Part shown: positions 8,641 to 17,071 of the stretch, one piece after another | Layout: each line of letters starts with the position of its first letter | Numbering within the stretch: position 1 is the stretch's first letter | DNA from: Owenweeksia sp965214115 | Lineage (GTDB): Bacteria > Bacteroidota > Bacteroidia > Flavobacteriales > Schleiferiaceae | Direction of reading: 5' to 3' | Assembly (NCBI GenBank): GCA_965214115.1 | Contig: CBDCAU010000010.1 | Location: 62,001 to 126,000, forward strand | Length of the DNA stretch: 64,000 nucleotides | Made by a program: the position numbers and the translations under genes | Notes under the pieces: model-generated | The model's database searches: none | What the model was told of the DNA's origin: nothing | What the model saw: the letters and a program-made list of their open reading frames with translations, nothing else

Positions 8641-10066
8641 CGGTTTTGAAATTTAGAGTGAGAGTCGTTCCGTGGCCTTCTTCGCTGTCCAAAGTCACGT
8701 CGCCGCCAATGGCCGCCAAGCGATTTTTCAGTTGGAAAAGCCCCACGCCCCGCGCTTCCTTGTGGCGGTGGAAGGTCTGAAAAAGTCCGAATACCTTGTG
8801 GCCGTTGCGCTCCATATTTATCCCCAGTCCGTTGTCGGTAATTTCGATCACGCGCTCGCCGTTGCGGCGGTAGCAGAGGATAGAGATTTTCAGCCGTTTT
8901 TTTTGGGGATCGCGGTAGCGCAGGCTGTTGCTCACGGCCTCGCGCAGCCCTTGGCGGATAGTATCTTCCGGCACCATCCAGTCTTTGCGGTCGTCGTACA
9001 CGTCCACGTTTATCTGCACTTCTTCCTGTTGGATCAGGTCGCCAAATTCTTCCAAAACGCCCTGAATCAGGCCCTCCACCTGCACGGTTTCAAAGTGCAA
9101 ATCCCTGCCGCGCCGCACGTTCAGCGAGTCGCCGATGATATCCAAAGTGTTCAGGATTTTGGTCGTGCTTTGTTTGAAGGCCCCGTACAAATCCTCGCGC
9201 TCGAGGTCGTTATGGCAGCGTTCCAAAAGAGAAATCAAGTAGGTCATATTGGCGGCGGGCGCGCGCAGGTTGTGCGAAATCATAAATGCCATCTCTTCCA
9301 ACTCCTCGTTCTGTTTTTCCAATATCAACTGGCTGTTGGTCAGGGCCGTGCGACTGCGTTCACTTTCCGTTACATCGAGCAGTTTCATTAAATAAATGCG
9401 TTTTTCACCCACCGTCAGCGCCTTCAGGCTCAGCTCAAAAAAGAGGCTCTCGCCGTCTATATAAAACCCGATTACGGTCTGAAACATATCGCCCCTATCG
9501 GCCGCGGCCATTCCTTTTCGCAGCCGTTCCACTTGGTCTTTGCTCCAAAAAGAAATTTCTTCCAAGCCGCACCCTTCCATATCGTCGGGAAGTAACCCTT
9601 CAAATTGTTGGGTGAAAAAATGGTTGGCGGCCAAAACGTGCGTTTGGCCATCCAAAATCAAAAGGGGCTTGAAACTCAGTTCAAAAATGGACTCGATCCG
9701 GCTGCGCAGCATTTCTTCCTGCGAATAAGGCTGTGCGCTCACCGAGAGCTTTTGGGAAATATGCAGCCCAATTTTTTGGCCATCGGTTTCGATGGTTTTC
9801 ACGGTTTCCCAAAACAGGCCCACCGCCGTGTGTTCCGGCCATTGCACCACCTCGCCCTTCCACGCTTTTTGGTAGGCCGCTTTCAGGGTTTGGGCTTCCC
9901 TTGGCGGGAAAATTTCTTGGGGACAGCGGGACGCGATATGGGAAACTTCGCATTCCCGCAAACGGAAATGCTGGCCGTCCCCGCCGAGATAATAGCCGTG
10001 GCAGTCAAAATAATAGACCGCCGCACTGGGCAAATTTTTCAAGAGTAGTTTTGAGTTCACCTGCAT
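8609..10066 (-). CDS. Sensor histidine kinase with PAS-like input domain, apparently cytoplasmic
   Basis: 485 residues, no membrane segment. Residues about 1-110 are a poorly conserved sensory region and about 125-235 look PAS-like. The dimerisation/phosphoacceptor helix has His265 in M-I-S-H-N-L-R-A-P. The ATPase domain shows an N-box (E-A-V-S-N-S-L-R-Y about 369-377), D-N-G-L-G-I and G-V-G-L-F-Q-L. It should phosphorylate the overlapping single-domain response regulator downstream. The ATG at 10066 is followed by the family-like M-Q-V-N-S-K. Confidence 0.88.
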   Translation of the reverse strand: MQVNSKLLLKNLPSAAVYYFDCHGYYLGGDGQHFRLRECEVSHIASRCPQEIFPPREAQTLKAAYQKAWKGEVVQWPEHTAVGLFWETVKTIETDGQKIGLHISQKLSVSAQPYSQEEMLRSRIESIFELSFKPLLILDGQTHVLAANHFFTQQFEGLLPDDMEGCGLEEISFWSKDQVERLRKGMAAADRGDMFQTVIGFYIDGESLFFELSLKALTVGEKRIYLMKLLDVTESERSRTALTNSQLILEKQNEELEEMAFMISHNLRAPAANMTYLISLLERCHNDLEREDLYGAFKQSTTKILNTLDIIGDSLNVRRGRDLHFETVQVEGLIQGVLEEFGDLIQQEEVQINVDVYDDRKDWMVPEDTIRQGLREAVSNSLRYRDPQKKRLKISILCYRRNGERVIEITDNGLGINMERNGHKVFGLFQTFHRHKEARGVGLFQLKNRLAAIGGDVTLDSEEGHGTTLTLNFKTDERKKALVHY

Positions 10067-10257
10067 TCCTTTTTTGCCAAAATTTTCAAGGGCTAAATAA
10101 GTATATATCTTTTAAATAATGCGGGTTTATTTCCTGAAATTCAGAAAGTTGCAGTCCGCATCTTTTTGTTTTTCAAAATTGAGAGTTCTTATCCCGTTAA
10201 AAATCAAGGGGTTGAATCTGCCCATTTTTCACTGAAAAAAATCCCCCGCCGTTTGGC

Positions 10258-10265
10258 TACCTTTG
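10258..10265 (+). promoter_or_regulatory. -7 element (TACCTTTG) upstream of fused E1 gene
   Basis: TACCTTTG fits TAnnTTTG exactly, 40 nt before the ATG at 10306. The -33 region (about 10235) is A-rich and has no clear TTTG. Confidence 0.45.
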
Positions 10266-10305
10266 TCCCGTTCACGCGTCTTTTTATAAAAATAGTATAT
10301 TGAAA

Positions 10306-12675
10306 ATGAGTGACTTAGCTGCAAAATCCCAAGACCAAATCAGTTTTGAAGAATTTCAGGAAAATGTAATTGAAGACTACCGCTTGGCCACCGAAAGCCG
10401 CGAGGCCAGCCTGATAGGCCGCCGCGAAGTGCTGACGGGCAAAGCCAAATTCGGCATTTTTGGCGACGGGAAAGAAATCGCGCAAGTGGCGTGGGCCAAG
10501 GTTTTCAAAAACGGTGATTTCCGCAGCGGCTACTACCGCGACCAGACGTTTATGATGGCGATTGGGGCACTTTCCACGCAGGAATTTTTCGCTTCGCTGT
10601 ACGCGGATACCAAGCTTGAAAACGAACCCGCTTCCGCCGGCCGGCAGATGAACGGCCACTTTGCCACGCAATTGCTGGACGAAAACGGCGAGTGGAAAAA
10701 CCTCACCGAACAAAAAAATTCCAGCGCCGATATTTCGCCTACCGCCGGCCAAATGCCGCGTCTTTTGGGATTGGCCGAAGCCTCCAAAAAATACCGCAAT
10801 CTCGACATTCCCGATGCTGAAAAATTCTCCAAAAACGGTAACGAAATCGCGTGGGGCACCATCGGAAATGCCTCAACCTCAGAGGGTTTGTTTTGGGAAA
10901 CCTTCAACGCGGCGGGCGTTCTGCAAGTGCCAATGGTCATTTCCGTTTGGGATGACGATTATGGGATTTCCGTCCACGCCAAGCATCAAACCACCAAGGA
11001 AAATATCTCCGAAATCCTGAAAGGTTTCCAAAAAGAAAAGGATACCAACGGCTTTGAAATCTTGAAAGTAAAAGGCTGGGATTATCCGAGTTTGGTGGAA
11101 ACCTATCAAAAGGCCGAGCAAATCGCGCGGGAAAATCATACGCCGGTTCTCATTCACGTTCAGGAAGTTACGCAGCCGCAGGGGCATTCCACCAGCGGCT
11201 CGCACGAACGTTATAAAAATGAAGCGCGCCTCAATTGGGAGAAGGAATTTGACGGCCTCAAAAAAATGCGCGAGTGGATGACCGCCAACGGAATCTCCAC
11301 CGACGACGAATTGGACGAGTTGGAAAAATCCGCCAAAAAAGGGGCGCGGGAAGCGAAGGCCGCAGCTTGGAAAAATTTCATCACGCCTATTAAAGAGGAA
11401 GTGTCCGCTGTGGCCGAAATGATTAACAATGCTGCTAACGGAAATTCCGATTTGGAAAAAATGGCCAGCGAGCTGAAATCCAAAATGGACCCGCTGCGCA
11501 AAGACGCCGTTTCGGCCGCCCGCCGCGCACTTTGGCAACTCGATCATTCTTCCGAAAAGGAAAAATTGCAAAACTGGCTGGACGAAGAACTCGCCAAGAA
11601 CAAAGAACGCTATAACGACAAACTTTTCAGCGAAAGCGAAAAAAGCGCGTTGCAAATCGAAGGCGTAAAACCTTCGTATTCAGATGGTAGAAAAGAAGTG
11701 GACGCGCGGATTGTACTGCGCGACAATTTTGACCGCCTCCTTTCTGAAAAGAAAAATGTGCTCATTTTTGGTGAGGACAGCGGCAAAATCGGCGACGTAA
11801 ACCAAGGTTTGGAAGGCCTGCAAGAAAGGCACGGCGAACAGCGCGTTTACGACACCGGCATCCGCGAAGCGACGATTGCCGGCCAAGGAATCGGGATGGC
11901 GATGCGCGGCCTGCGCCCCATCGCCGAAATCCAATATTTGGATTACTTATTATACTGCCTCCAAATTTTGAGCGACGATTTGGCCACTTTGCAATACCGA
12001 ACGAACGGGCGGCAAAAAGCGCCTTTGATAATAAGAACTCGGGGTCATAGACTCGAAGGAATATGGCACAGCGGCTCTCCTATGGGAATGATTATCAATG
12101 CGTTGCGCGGGATTCACGTCCTCGTGCCGCGCAATATGACGCAGGCGGCGGGTTTTTACAATACAATGTTGGACAGCGACGAACCCGCCCTCATCGTGGA
12201 ATGCTTGAACGGCTACCGTTTGAAAGAACGCATCCCCGACAACCTCGCGGAAATCCGCACCCCGCTTGGAATTCCCGAAGTCATCCGCGAGGGAAGCGAT
12301 GTCACTTTGGTCACTTACGGAAGTTCCTGCCGCATCGCGCAAGAAGCCGCCGAGCTTTTGGAAAAGCAAGATGTTTCCTTGCAAATCATTGATGTTCAGT
12401 CGCTTTTGCCGTTCGACGTGAATCACACCATCGTAGAGCATCTGAAAAATACCAATCGCCTTTTGGTTTTGGACGAAGACGTTCCCGGCGGCGCATCCGC
12501 TTACATTCTCCAAAAAATACTGGAAGAACAAAACGGCTACCGCTATTTGGATGCCGCCCCTAAAACGCTGACCGCCAAGGCGCACCGTCCCGCCTATGGC
12601 ACGGACGGGGATTATTTTTCCAAGCCGAGCGCGGATGATGTGGTGGAAGCGGTTGTAGTAATGTATAATGAATAG
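10306..12675 (+). CDS. Fused alpha/beta 2-oxoacid dehydrogenase E1 component
   Basis: 789 residues joining both E1 chains of a branched-chain or pyruvate-type dehydrogenase. The alpha part (about 1-430) has the thiamine-diphosphate site region G-N-A-S-T-S-E-G with N-A-A following, and the phosphorylation-loop-like H-S-T-S-G-S-H-E-R-Y. The beta part (about 465-789) begins with D-A-R-I-V-L-R-D-N-F-D and contains F-G-E-D-S-G-K-I-G-D-V-N-Q-G and G-I-R-E-A-T-I-A-G-Q-G-I-G. The reaction is oxidative decarboxylation of a 2-oxoacid and transfer to E2 lipoyl; which acid cannot be read here. This fusion is common in the phylum. ATG at 10306 is chosen over TTG at 10300. The final G-A-A-T-A-G codons are repeat sequence. 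Confidence 0.9.
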   Translation: MSDLAAKSQDQISFEEFQENVIEDYRLATESREASLIGRREVLTGKAKFGIFGDGKEIAQVAWAKVFKNGDFRSGYYRDQTFMMAIGALSTQEFFASLYADTKLENEPASAGRQMNGHFATQLLDENGEWKNLTEQKNSSADISPTAGQMPRLLGLAEASKKYRNLDIPDAEKFSKNGNEIAWGTIGNASTSEGLFWETFNAAGVLQVPMVISVWDDDYGISVHAKHQTTKENISEILKGFQKEKDTNGFEILKVKGWDYPSLVETYQKAEQIARENHTPVLIHVQEVTQPQGHSTSGSHERYKNEARLNWEKEFDGLKKMREWMTANGISTDDELDELEKSAKKGAREAKAAAWKNFITPIKEEVSAVAEMINNAANGNSDLEKMASELKSKMDPLRKDAVSAARRALWQLDHSSEKEKLQNWLDEELAKNKERYNDKLFSESEKSALQIEGVKPSYSDGRKEVDARIVLRDNFDRLLSEKKNVLIFGEDSGKIGDVNQGLEGLQERHGEQRVYDTGIREATIAGQGIGMAMRGLRPIAEIQYLDYLLYCLQILSDDLATLQYRTNGRQKAPLIIRTRGHRLEGIWHSGSPMGMIINALRGIHVLVPRNMTQAAGFYNTMLDSDEPALIVECLNGYRLKERIPDNLAEIRTPLGIPEVIREGSDVTLVTYGSSCRIAQEAAELLEKQDVSLQIIDVQSLLPFDVNHTIVEHLKNTNRLLVLDEDVPGGASAYILQKILEEQNGYRYLDAAPKTLTAKAHRPAYGTDGDYFSKPSADDVVEAVVVMYNE

Positions 12676-12800
12676 GTAATAAGTAGTAGGTCGGCGGTGT
12701 ATCAAACATCACGATTTTTGAATCTGCCATTTCTCATTATTCACTACTACCTATTCACTACTGCTTTTTACTTATTCATTATTACCTATTCACTATTTTC
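12664..12800. repeat. Second inverted pair of GAATAGGTAATAAGTA heptamer arrays
   Basis: The left arm (12664-12690) contains GAATAGGTAATAAGTAGTAG. The right arm (12733-12800) is a longer complementary run of heptamers such as TTCACTA, CTACCTA, TTCATTA, TTACCTA. A 42-bp spacer separates them. The E1 stop TAG (12673-12675) lies in the left arm; the next gene starts 4 nt after the right arm. Confidence 0.8.
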
Positions 12801-12803
12801 CTA

Positions 12804-14048
12804 ATGAAGCTTCACAAAAACCTCGTAGCCGCCGTAATGGAAGCCCTCGAAACCAGCTTCGGCAAGGGCTACTATGCGGACAAAGTCATCGAGCGGCTGC
12901 TGAAAACGAACCGGAAATGGGGCGCGCGCGACCGCGGCTTCATCGCGGAAAGTACCTACGAAATCGTGCGCTGGTGGCGGCTGCTGTGGGAATTGTACGG
13001 CCGCGAGCCGACGCTGAAAAGGAAGGAACTTTATAAAATCTTTGGGATTTGGTGGAAATGGAACCACGCCGCCGAGCGTAGCACCAGCGGCGCCAGCGAG
13101 CAGGGGGGGAAACTGCCCCAAGACTGGAACCAATTCAAGGACATCCACAATTTTGATATAAAAAAACGGCTGGCGGAAGTGCCGCAAACCGTTGGGGTTC
13201 AGCAGTCTTTCCCCGAATGGTTGGACGAACTGGCGCAAAGCGAACTGGGCGAAAAATGGCCCGAAGCAGCCGCCGCGCTAAATATTCCAGCCGAGGTGAT
13301 TTTGCGCACCAATACTTTAAAAATCAGTCGGGAAGAGCTGCAAAACGTTTTATTGGAAGAAGGTGTGGAAACCGAGATTTTTTCCCAAAACGAAGTCGGG
13401 CTGATTTTGAAAAAACGCCAAAACACTTTCCGCAAACCGAGTTTTCAAGAAGGCTATTTTGAAGTGCAAGACGGCGGCAGTCAGTTGATTGCGCCTTTAT
13501 TGGATGTAAAAGCGGGAATGCGCGTAATCGATGCTTGCGCGGGCGCGGGCGGCAAAACTTTGCACCTCGCCGCGCTGATGGAAAACAAGGGCAACATCAT
13601 CGCGATGGACACCGAAAGCTGGAAACTGAACGAACTGAAAAAACGCGCCAAGCGGGCCGGCGCGCACAACATCGAAACGCGGCCGATTGAAAATTCCAAG
13701 ACCATCAAACGCTTGGAAGCCAGCGCCGACCGCCTGCTGCTGGACGTGCCCTGTAGCGGCACCGGCGTGCTAAAACGCAACCCCGACACCAAATGGAAAC
13801 TGCAGCCCGAACATTTGGAGCGGGTGAAAACCATCCAGCAAAATATTCTAAAAGATTACTCCAAAATGCTGAAAAAAGGCGGCAAAATGGTGTACGCCAC
13901 TTGCTCCATTTTACGCTCGGAAAATGAGGAACAGATTGCGTTGTTTTTAAAGGAAAATGACGGGTTTGCATTGGTGGAAGAAAAACGGATTTGGCCGAGT
14001 GGGGAGACGGATGGGTTTTTTGTGGGGGTAATAAAAAGGAGCGAGTGA
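12804..14048 (+). CDS. RsmB/NOL1-NOP2-Sun family RNA cytosine-C5 methyltransferase
   Basis: 414 residues. The N-terminal part (1-135) is an RsmB-like helical RNA-binding region. The SAM loop is D-A-C-A-G-A-G-G-K-T (243-252). The catalytic pair is Cys317 in D-V-P-C-S-G-T-G and Cys367 in Y-A-T-C-S-I, with the expected R-N-P-D after the first. The likely substrate is a cytosine of 16S rRNA, but the family also includes tRNA enzymes, so no symbol is given. It probably has its own transcript because a repeat block separates it from E1. Confidence 0.9.
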   Translation: MKLHKNLVAAVMEALETSFGKGYYADKVIERLLKTNRKWGARDRGFIAESTYEIVRWWRLLWELYGREPTLKRKELYKIFGIWWKWNHAAERSTSGASEQGGKLPQDWNQFKDIHNFDIKKRLAEVPQTVGVQQSFPEWLDELAQSELGEKWPEAAAALNIPAEVILRTNTLKISREELQNVLLEEGVETEIFSQNEVGLILKKRQNTFRKPSFQEGYFEVQDGGSQLIAPLLDVKAGMRVIDACAGAGGKTLHLAALMENKGNIIAMDTESWKLNELKKRAKRAGAHNIETRPIENSKTIKRLEASADRLLLDVPCSGTGVLKRNPDTKWKLQPEHLERVKTIQQNILKDYSKMLKKGGKMVYATCSILRSENEEQIALFLKENDGFALVEEKRIWPSGETDGFFVGVIKRSE

Positions 14049-14069
14049 TAAAAAATACAATATTTCTCG

Positions 14070-14486
14070 ATGTCAAGGTTCGCCACTATTGCAACATTTA
14101 ATTATCCTCACGAGGCTACTATTTTGAAATCTAAATTAGAGGCTGAGGGCGTCAGATGTATTTTAAAGGACGCATATACCGCTCAAGTGGACAATTTTTA
14201 CTCTTTAGCAATTGGCGGAGTGAAGTTGCAAGTGGCTGAAAACGATTTTGAACAGGCGCAGATAATTTATAATACTATGGATTTCTATAATGAATCTGAT
14301 TCAAAATATTCAATAGCTATTGGTAAGATTATTTCCAAAGTTGACCAATTATTTTCTTTCACGCGCAAGTGGATTTATGAACTTGAAGGTTTTGAAATCA
14401 GCACGGATGTCCGAAAGAAATTTTTCAATATTCTCATTATCGGAATCGTTTTAACTATTTTATATTTCACGCTTTTTTCTACATAA
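14070..14486 (+). CDS. DUF2007-domain protein with C-terminal membrane helix
   Basis: 138 residues. Residues 1-70 match the small DUF2007 fold: F-N-Y-P-H-E-A-T-I-L-K-S-K-L-E-A-E-G-V then the G-G-V-K-L-Q-V strand and a D-F-E-Q-A helix. The last 25 residues (I-L-I-I-G-I-V-L-T-I-L-Y-F) form a membrane helix. The family is annotated as putative signal transduction without experimental support. The next small gene starts 2 nt after its stop. Confidence 0.8.
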   Translation: MSRFATIATFNYPHEATILKSKLEAEGVRCILKDAYTAQVDNFYSLAIGGVKLQVAENDFEQAQIIYNTMDFYNESDSKYSIAIGKIISKVDQLFSFTRKWIYELEGFEISTDVRKKFFNILIIGIVLTILYFTLFST

Positions 14487-14488
14487 TC

Positions 14489-14668
14489 TTGAAAAAATTT
14501 GATTGCCCATTTTGTTGTTCAAGAGAAATTCGCCGCTTTAGGTTTGCAAAAGTTGCTTTTGTGATAACCTATTTTCTTTTGGGATTTCCAATTCCGTTTC
14601 GATCTAAAAAATATCATTGTTTTGACTGTGGGAATGATTTTATGATCAAGGAAAGAAAATCGGGTTAA
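14489..14668 (+). CDS. 59-residue zinc-ribbon protein with a hydrophobic middle
   Basis: A short open frame from TTG (14489) to TAA (14668). It begins K-K-F-D-C-P-F-C-C and near the end has H-C-F-D-C-G-N-D-F, so two CxxC knuckles flank a hydrophobic stretch (about 19-36). This is the layout of a small split zinc ribbon, possibly membrane associated. It starts 2 nt after the DUF2007 gene, which favours an operon. Support is the paired CxxC motifs and the tight spacing; the rare start codon lowers confidence. Confidence 0.55.
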   Translation: MKKFDCPFCCSREIRRFRFAKVAFVITYFLLGFPIPFRSKKYHCFDCGNDFMIKERKSG

Positions 14669-14741
14669 AATTCCCTTGCTGGCGCGAGTCTGCAACTCTT
14701 GCCCCCACTTTCCCTACCTATGAAAAACCAACCTCAAAAAA

Positions 14742-14948
14742 ATGCAAAACCTCCTTTCGCGCATCACCATCGACCCTGAAATTTGCCACGGCAAACCCAT
14801 CATCCGCGGGATGCGCTACCCCGTGGAAAATATGCTGGAACTGATGGCCGGCGGAATGACCATCCCAGAATTGCTGGAAGATTATCCTGATTTGGAGAAA
14901 GAGGATTTTTTAGCTTGCCAAACTTTTCAATCTTTGCAACTTTCATAG
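14742..14948 (+). CDS. DUF433-type antitoxin, apparently orphan
   Basis: 68 residues with the family pattern I-T-I-D-P-E-I-C-H-G-K-P-I-I-R-G-M-R-Y-P-V and an E-L-L-E-D-Y-P-D-L-E-K-E-D helix. DUF433 proteins usually precede a DUF5615 PIN-like toxin gene. Here murQ follows 13 nt later and no such toxin is visible, so the partner seems to be lost. The C-terminus (C-Q-T-F-Q-S-L-Q-L-S) is atypical and may be a rearranged end. Confidence 0.75.
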   Translation: MQNLLSRITIDPEICHGKPIIRGMRYPVENMLELMAGGMTIPELLEDYPDLEKEDFLACQTFQSLQLS

Positions 14949-14961
14949 CAAAGATTTCATC

Positions 14962-15768
14962 TTGAAAACCACCGAACTCCCCTCCCACTACGCCGACCTC
15001 GAAAAAATGCCCACCCGCGAGCTGCTGGAAAACATCAACCACGAAGATCAAAAAGTGGCGGTGGCCGTGGAAAAATCTATCCCGCAAATCGAAAAACTGG
15101 TGGAAGCCGTTTCATCAAAATTGAAAAATGGCGGGCGGCTATTTTATATCGGGGCGGGCACCAGCGGGCGTCTCGGCATTTTGGATGCTTCGGAACTGCC
15201 GCCCACCTTCGGCGCTGACCCCCAGCAGGTTATCGGATTGATAGCGGGCGGCGACACGGCCATCCGCAAGGCCGTGGAATTTGCCGAGGATAATGAAAAC
15301 GGCGCATTCCGCGATTTGGAAAAATTCAACATTTCAGAAAAAGATTTTGTCATCGGAATCGCCGCATCCGGCAGCACGCCTTACGTCATCGGCGGATTGG
15401 AAGATTGCCAAAAAAAGGGAATCGCCACGGGCTGCATCACTTGCAATGAAAACGCGGAGGTTTTGGAATTTGCTGATTATCCGATAGTTGCGGTGGTCGG
15501 GCCGGAATTTGTGACGGGCAGCACGCGGATGAAAGCCGGCACCGCGCAAAAGCTGATTTTGAATATGATTTCCACCTCGGTGATGATAAAACTGGGCCGC
15601 GTAAAAGGTAACCGAATGGTGGATATGCAACTGAGCAACAATAAGTTAGTGGATAGGGGCACACGGATGGTGATGGAACAGACGGGGCTGGAATCCGCGC
15701 AAGCGAAGGCGCTTTTGGAAAAATTTGGGAGCGTGCGGAAGGCGGTGGAGAACTCAGGTCGGAAATAA
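14962..15768 (+). CDS. murQ: N-acetylmuramic acid 6-phosphate etherase
   Basis: 268 residues, a SIS-domain lyase that splits MurNAc-6-P into GlcNAc-6-P and D-lactate during cell-wall recycling. Clear motifs are Y-I-G-A-G-T-S-G-R-L-G-I-L-D-A-S-E (about 53-69), the I-A-A-S-G-S-T-P-Y segment, T-G-S-T-R-M-K-A-G-T-A-Q-K and N-R-M-V-D-M. The first in-frame codon giving the family N-terminus (Y-A-D-L-E-K-M-P-T-R-E-L) is TTG at 14962. The stop TAA is the first triplet of a heptamer repeat. Confidence 0.93.
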   Translation: MKTTELPSHYADLEKMPTRELLENINHEDQKVAVAVEKSIPQIEKLVEAVSSKLKNGGRLFYIGAGTSGRLGILDASELPPTFGADPQQVIGLIAGGDTAIRKAVEFAEDNENGAFRDLEKFNISEKDFVIGIAASGSTPYVIGGLEDCQKKGIATGCITCNENAEVLEFADYPIVAVVGPEFVTGSTRMKAGTAQKLILNMISTSVMIKLGRVKGNRMVDMQLSNNKLVDRGTRMVMEQTGLESAQAKALLEKFGSVRKAVENSGRK

Positions 15769-15790
15769 CGAATAAGTAATAGGTAGTCGG
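15764..15790. repeat. Heptamer array at the murQ stop codon
   Basis: TAACGAA, TAAGTAA, TAGGTAG follow each other, related to the GAATAGGTAATAAGTA family. The first triplet is the murQ stop. The array sits between murQ and a convergent gene. Confidence 0.6.
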
Positions 15791-15798
15791 AAAAACCA

Positions 15799-16491
15799 TT
15801 ATTGCCGCACCAAATTCAACTTGTATCCTAAAATTTGACCACCATCAAAAAAGAGCAAATCCACGGCGCCGCCCCTCTTATCAAACGGAATCACCACCGT
15901 ACCTTGCACAAATTCCAAGGGCATCAACGTATTGGTTTTTAGCCACTTTTGTTGGATGTGGTTGAGTTCTAAATAAAGATTGCTGAGGCGGCGCTCGCTG
16001 GGTGTCAGGTTGAAATCCTGATACGAATCCGAAGTCCGCTCATCGGAATCGCCGCCCACCAAACTGCGCAGCATCAAATCGCCAATTTTTGCCGACTGGC
16101 CGCTAACCGTCATTTTTCGACTTTGGGCCCGGATGGCGCGGAAACTGTCCAACGATTTTTCCATCGGCGAATGGGCAAATTTGACCACGTCTCCCTCGAA
16201 AGTTTTATAACGCATCGCGAACATTTCCGGCCGCGCCGTGCGGATAGTGTCGGAAATGTTGGTCAGCTTCACGAAAAGTTCGAGCTTGTCGCCCACCACA
16301 ATCGGGTTCAAATAAATCCGCACATCAAAATGGGGCGTTTCACCGAGGAAAACCAAGTGGCCGTCACTCCACAGATGTTTTTCTTGCGTGTCGATTTTCC
16401 GCAATGACGAGCCCGAACTTTGAGCATAAGTTATTGAATAACAAAAGGAAAGAAGTGTCGCGATAAAAAGTAATGGGATAATTTTTTTCAT
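15799..16491 (-). CDS. Exported protein of unknown function
   Basis: 230 residues. M-K-K-I-I-P-L-L-F-I-A-T-L-L-S-F-C-Y-S-I-T-Y-A-Q is a clear signal peptide with cleavage after T-Y-A. In-frame ATG codons up to 126 nt upstream are less plausible because they would bury this signal. The mature protein alternates short strands (F-D-V-R-I-Y-L-N-P-I-V-V-G-D-K-L-E-L-F) and resembles a small beta-sandwich. No family recognised. Confidence 0.7.
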   Translation of the reverse strand: MKKIIPLLFIATLLSFCYSITYAQSSGSSLRKIDTQEKHLWSDGHLVFLGETPHFDVRIYLNPIVVGDKLELFVKLTNISDTIRTARPEMFAMRYKTFEGDVVKFAHSPMEKSLDSFRAIRAQSRKMTVSGQSAKIGDLMLRSLVGGDSDERTSDSYQDFNLTPSERRLSNLYLELNHIQQKWLKTNTLMPLEFVQGTVVIPFDKRGGAVDLLFFDGGQILGYKLNLVRQ

Positions 16492-16554
16492 TGGAGAAAC
16501 GGTTTTGCAACCCACGGTAACAAGAAAAATGCCGCAGGGAATTTTGGGAAGTTT

Positions 16555-16562
16555 TACCTTTG
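16555..16562 (+). promoter_or_regulatory. -7 element (TACCTTTG) for the toxin-antitoxin locus
   Basis: Exact TAnnTTTG match ending 5 nt before the ATG at 16568, so the transcript would be leaderless or nearly so. If translation starts at the second ATG (16583) the leader is about 15-20 nt. Confidence 0.5.
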
Positions 16563-16567
16563 TGATT

Positions 16568-16813
16568 ATGGACACATTGATTATGGACACGGTCGTCATT
16601 AAAATAGAACCCTCCAAGAAAAAGAGATTTCTAAACTTTATTCGTGATTTGGATTATCTGCAATTGGAGGAAGAAAATGGCGCGGATGATTATACGCCAG
16701 CTACGAAAGAGGAAATTTTGGACAGCCTGAGGCAAGGCTTGAAAGAATCCAAAATGATGGATCGGGGCGAAATTCCAAAAGTGACATTAGAAGAATTTTT
16801 GGATGAGCTTTAA
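16568..16813 (+). CDS. Antitoxin-like protein, upstream paralog without its own toxin
   Basis: 81 residues (or 76 from ATG 16583). It shares V-V-I-K-I-E-P-S-K-K-K-R-F-L-N-F-I-R-D-L-D-Y, the E-E-I-L-D-S-L-R-Q-G-L-K-E helix and the closing E-F-L-D-E-L with the next gene, so the two are paralogs. The pattern (short strand, helix, acidic middle, C-terminal helix ending D-E-L) is typical of small RelB-like antitoxins. No toxin follows; the next coding start is 42 nt on and is the second antitoxin. Confidence 0.7.
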   Translation: MDTLIMDTVVIKIEPSKKKRFLNFIRDLDYLQLEEENGADDYTPATKEEILDSLRQGLKESKMMDRGEIPKVTLEEFLDEL

Positions 16814-16855
16814 AAAGTAAATTTTCTAATTTTAATCTAAATAGATTTTATTGTT

Positions 16856-17071
16856 ATGACAACGCAACCCGTTTTTCTCAAGGTGCAGGAAACCAAAGTG
16901 GAGCAATTTTTAAATTTTATTCAAGACCTCGGTTATGTGGAAATTGTGGATGACGAACCAAATACCAACGATATCAAAAGGGATATTCTTGAAGGGTTCA
17001 AAGAAATCCAGCAAATCCAAAACGGTAAAATCAAACCGCAATCCATTGAAAGCCTGTTAGATGAGCTTTGA
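16856..17071 (+). CDS. Antitoxin of a RelE/ParE-type toxin-antitoxin pair
   Basis: 71 residues, F-L-N-F-I-Q-D-L-G-Y-V-E-I-V at 19-32 and S-L-L-D-E-L at the end. The gene overlaps the toxin gene by 11 nt, the usual arrangement for coupled translation. The predicted role is to bind and neutralise the downstream toxin and to take part in autoregulation. Confidence 0.8.
   Translation: MTTQPVFLKVQETKVEQFLNFIQDLGYVEIVDDEPNTNDIKRDILEGFKEIQQIQNGKIKPQSIESLLDEL

Noticed and set aside
10306..12675. Fused alpha/beta E1 as a novel fusion
   Set aside because: This fusion is a common form in Bacteroidota.
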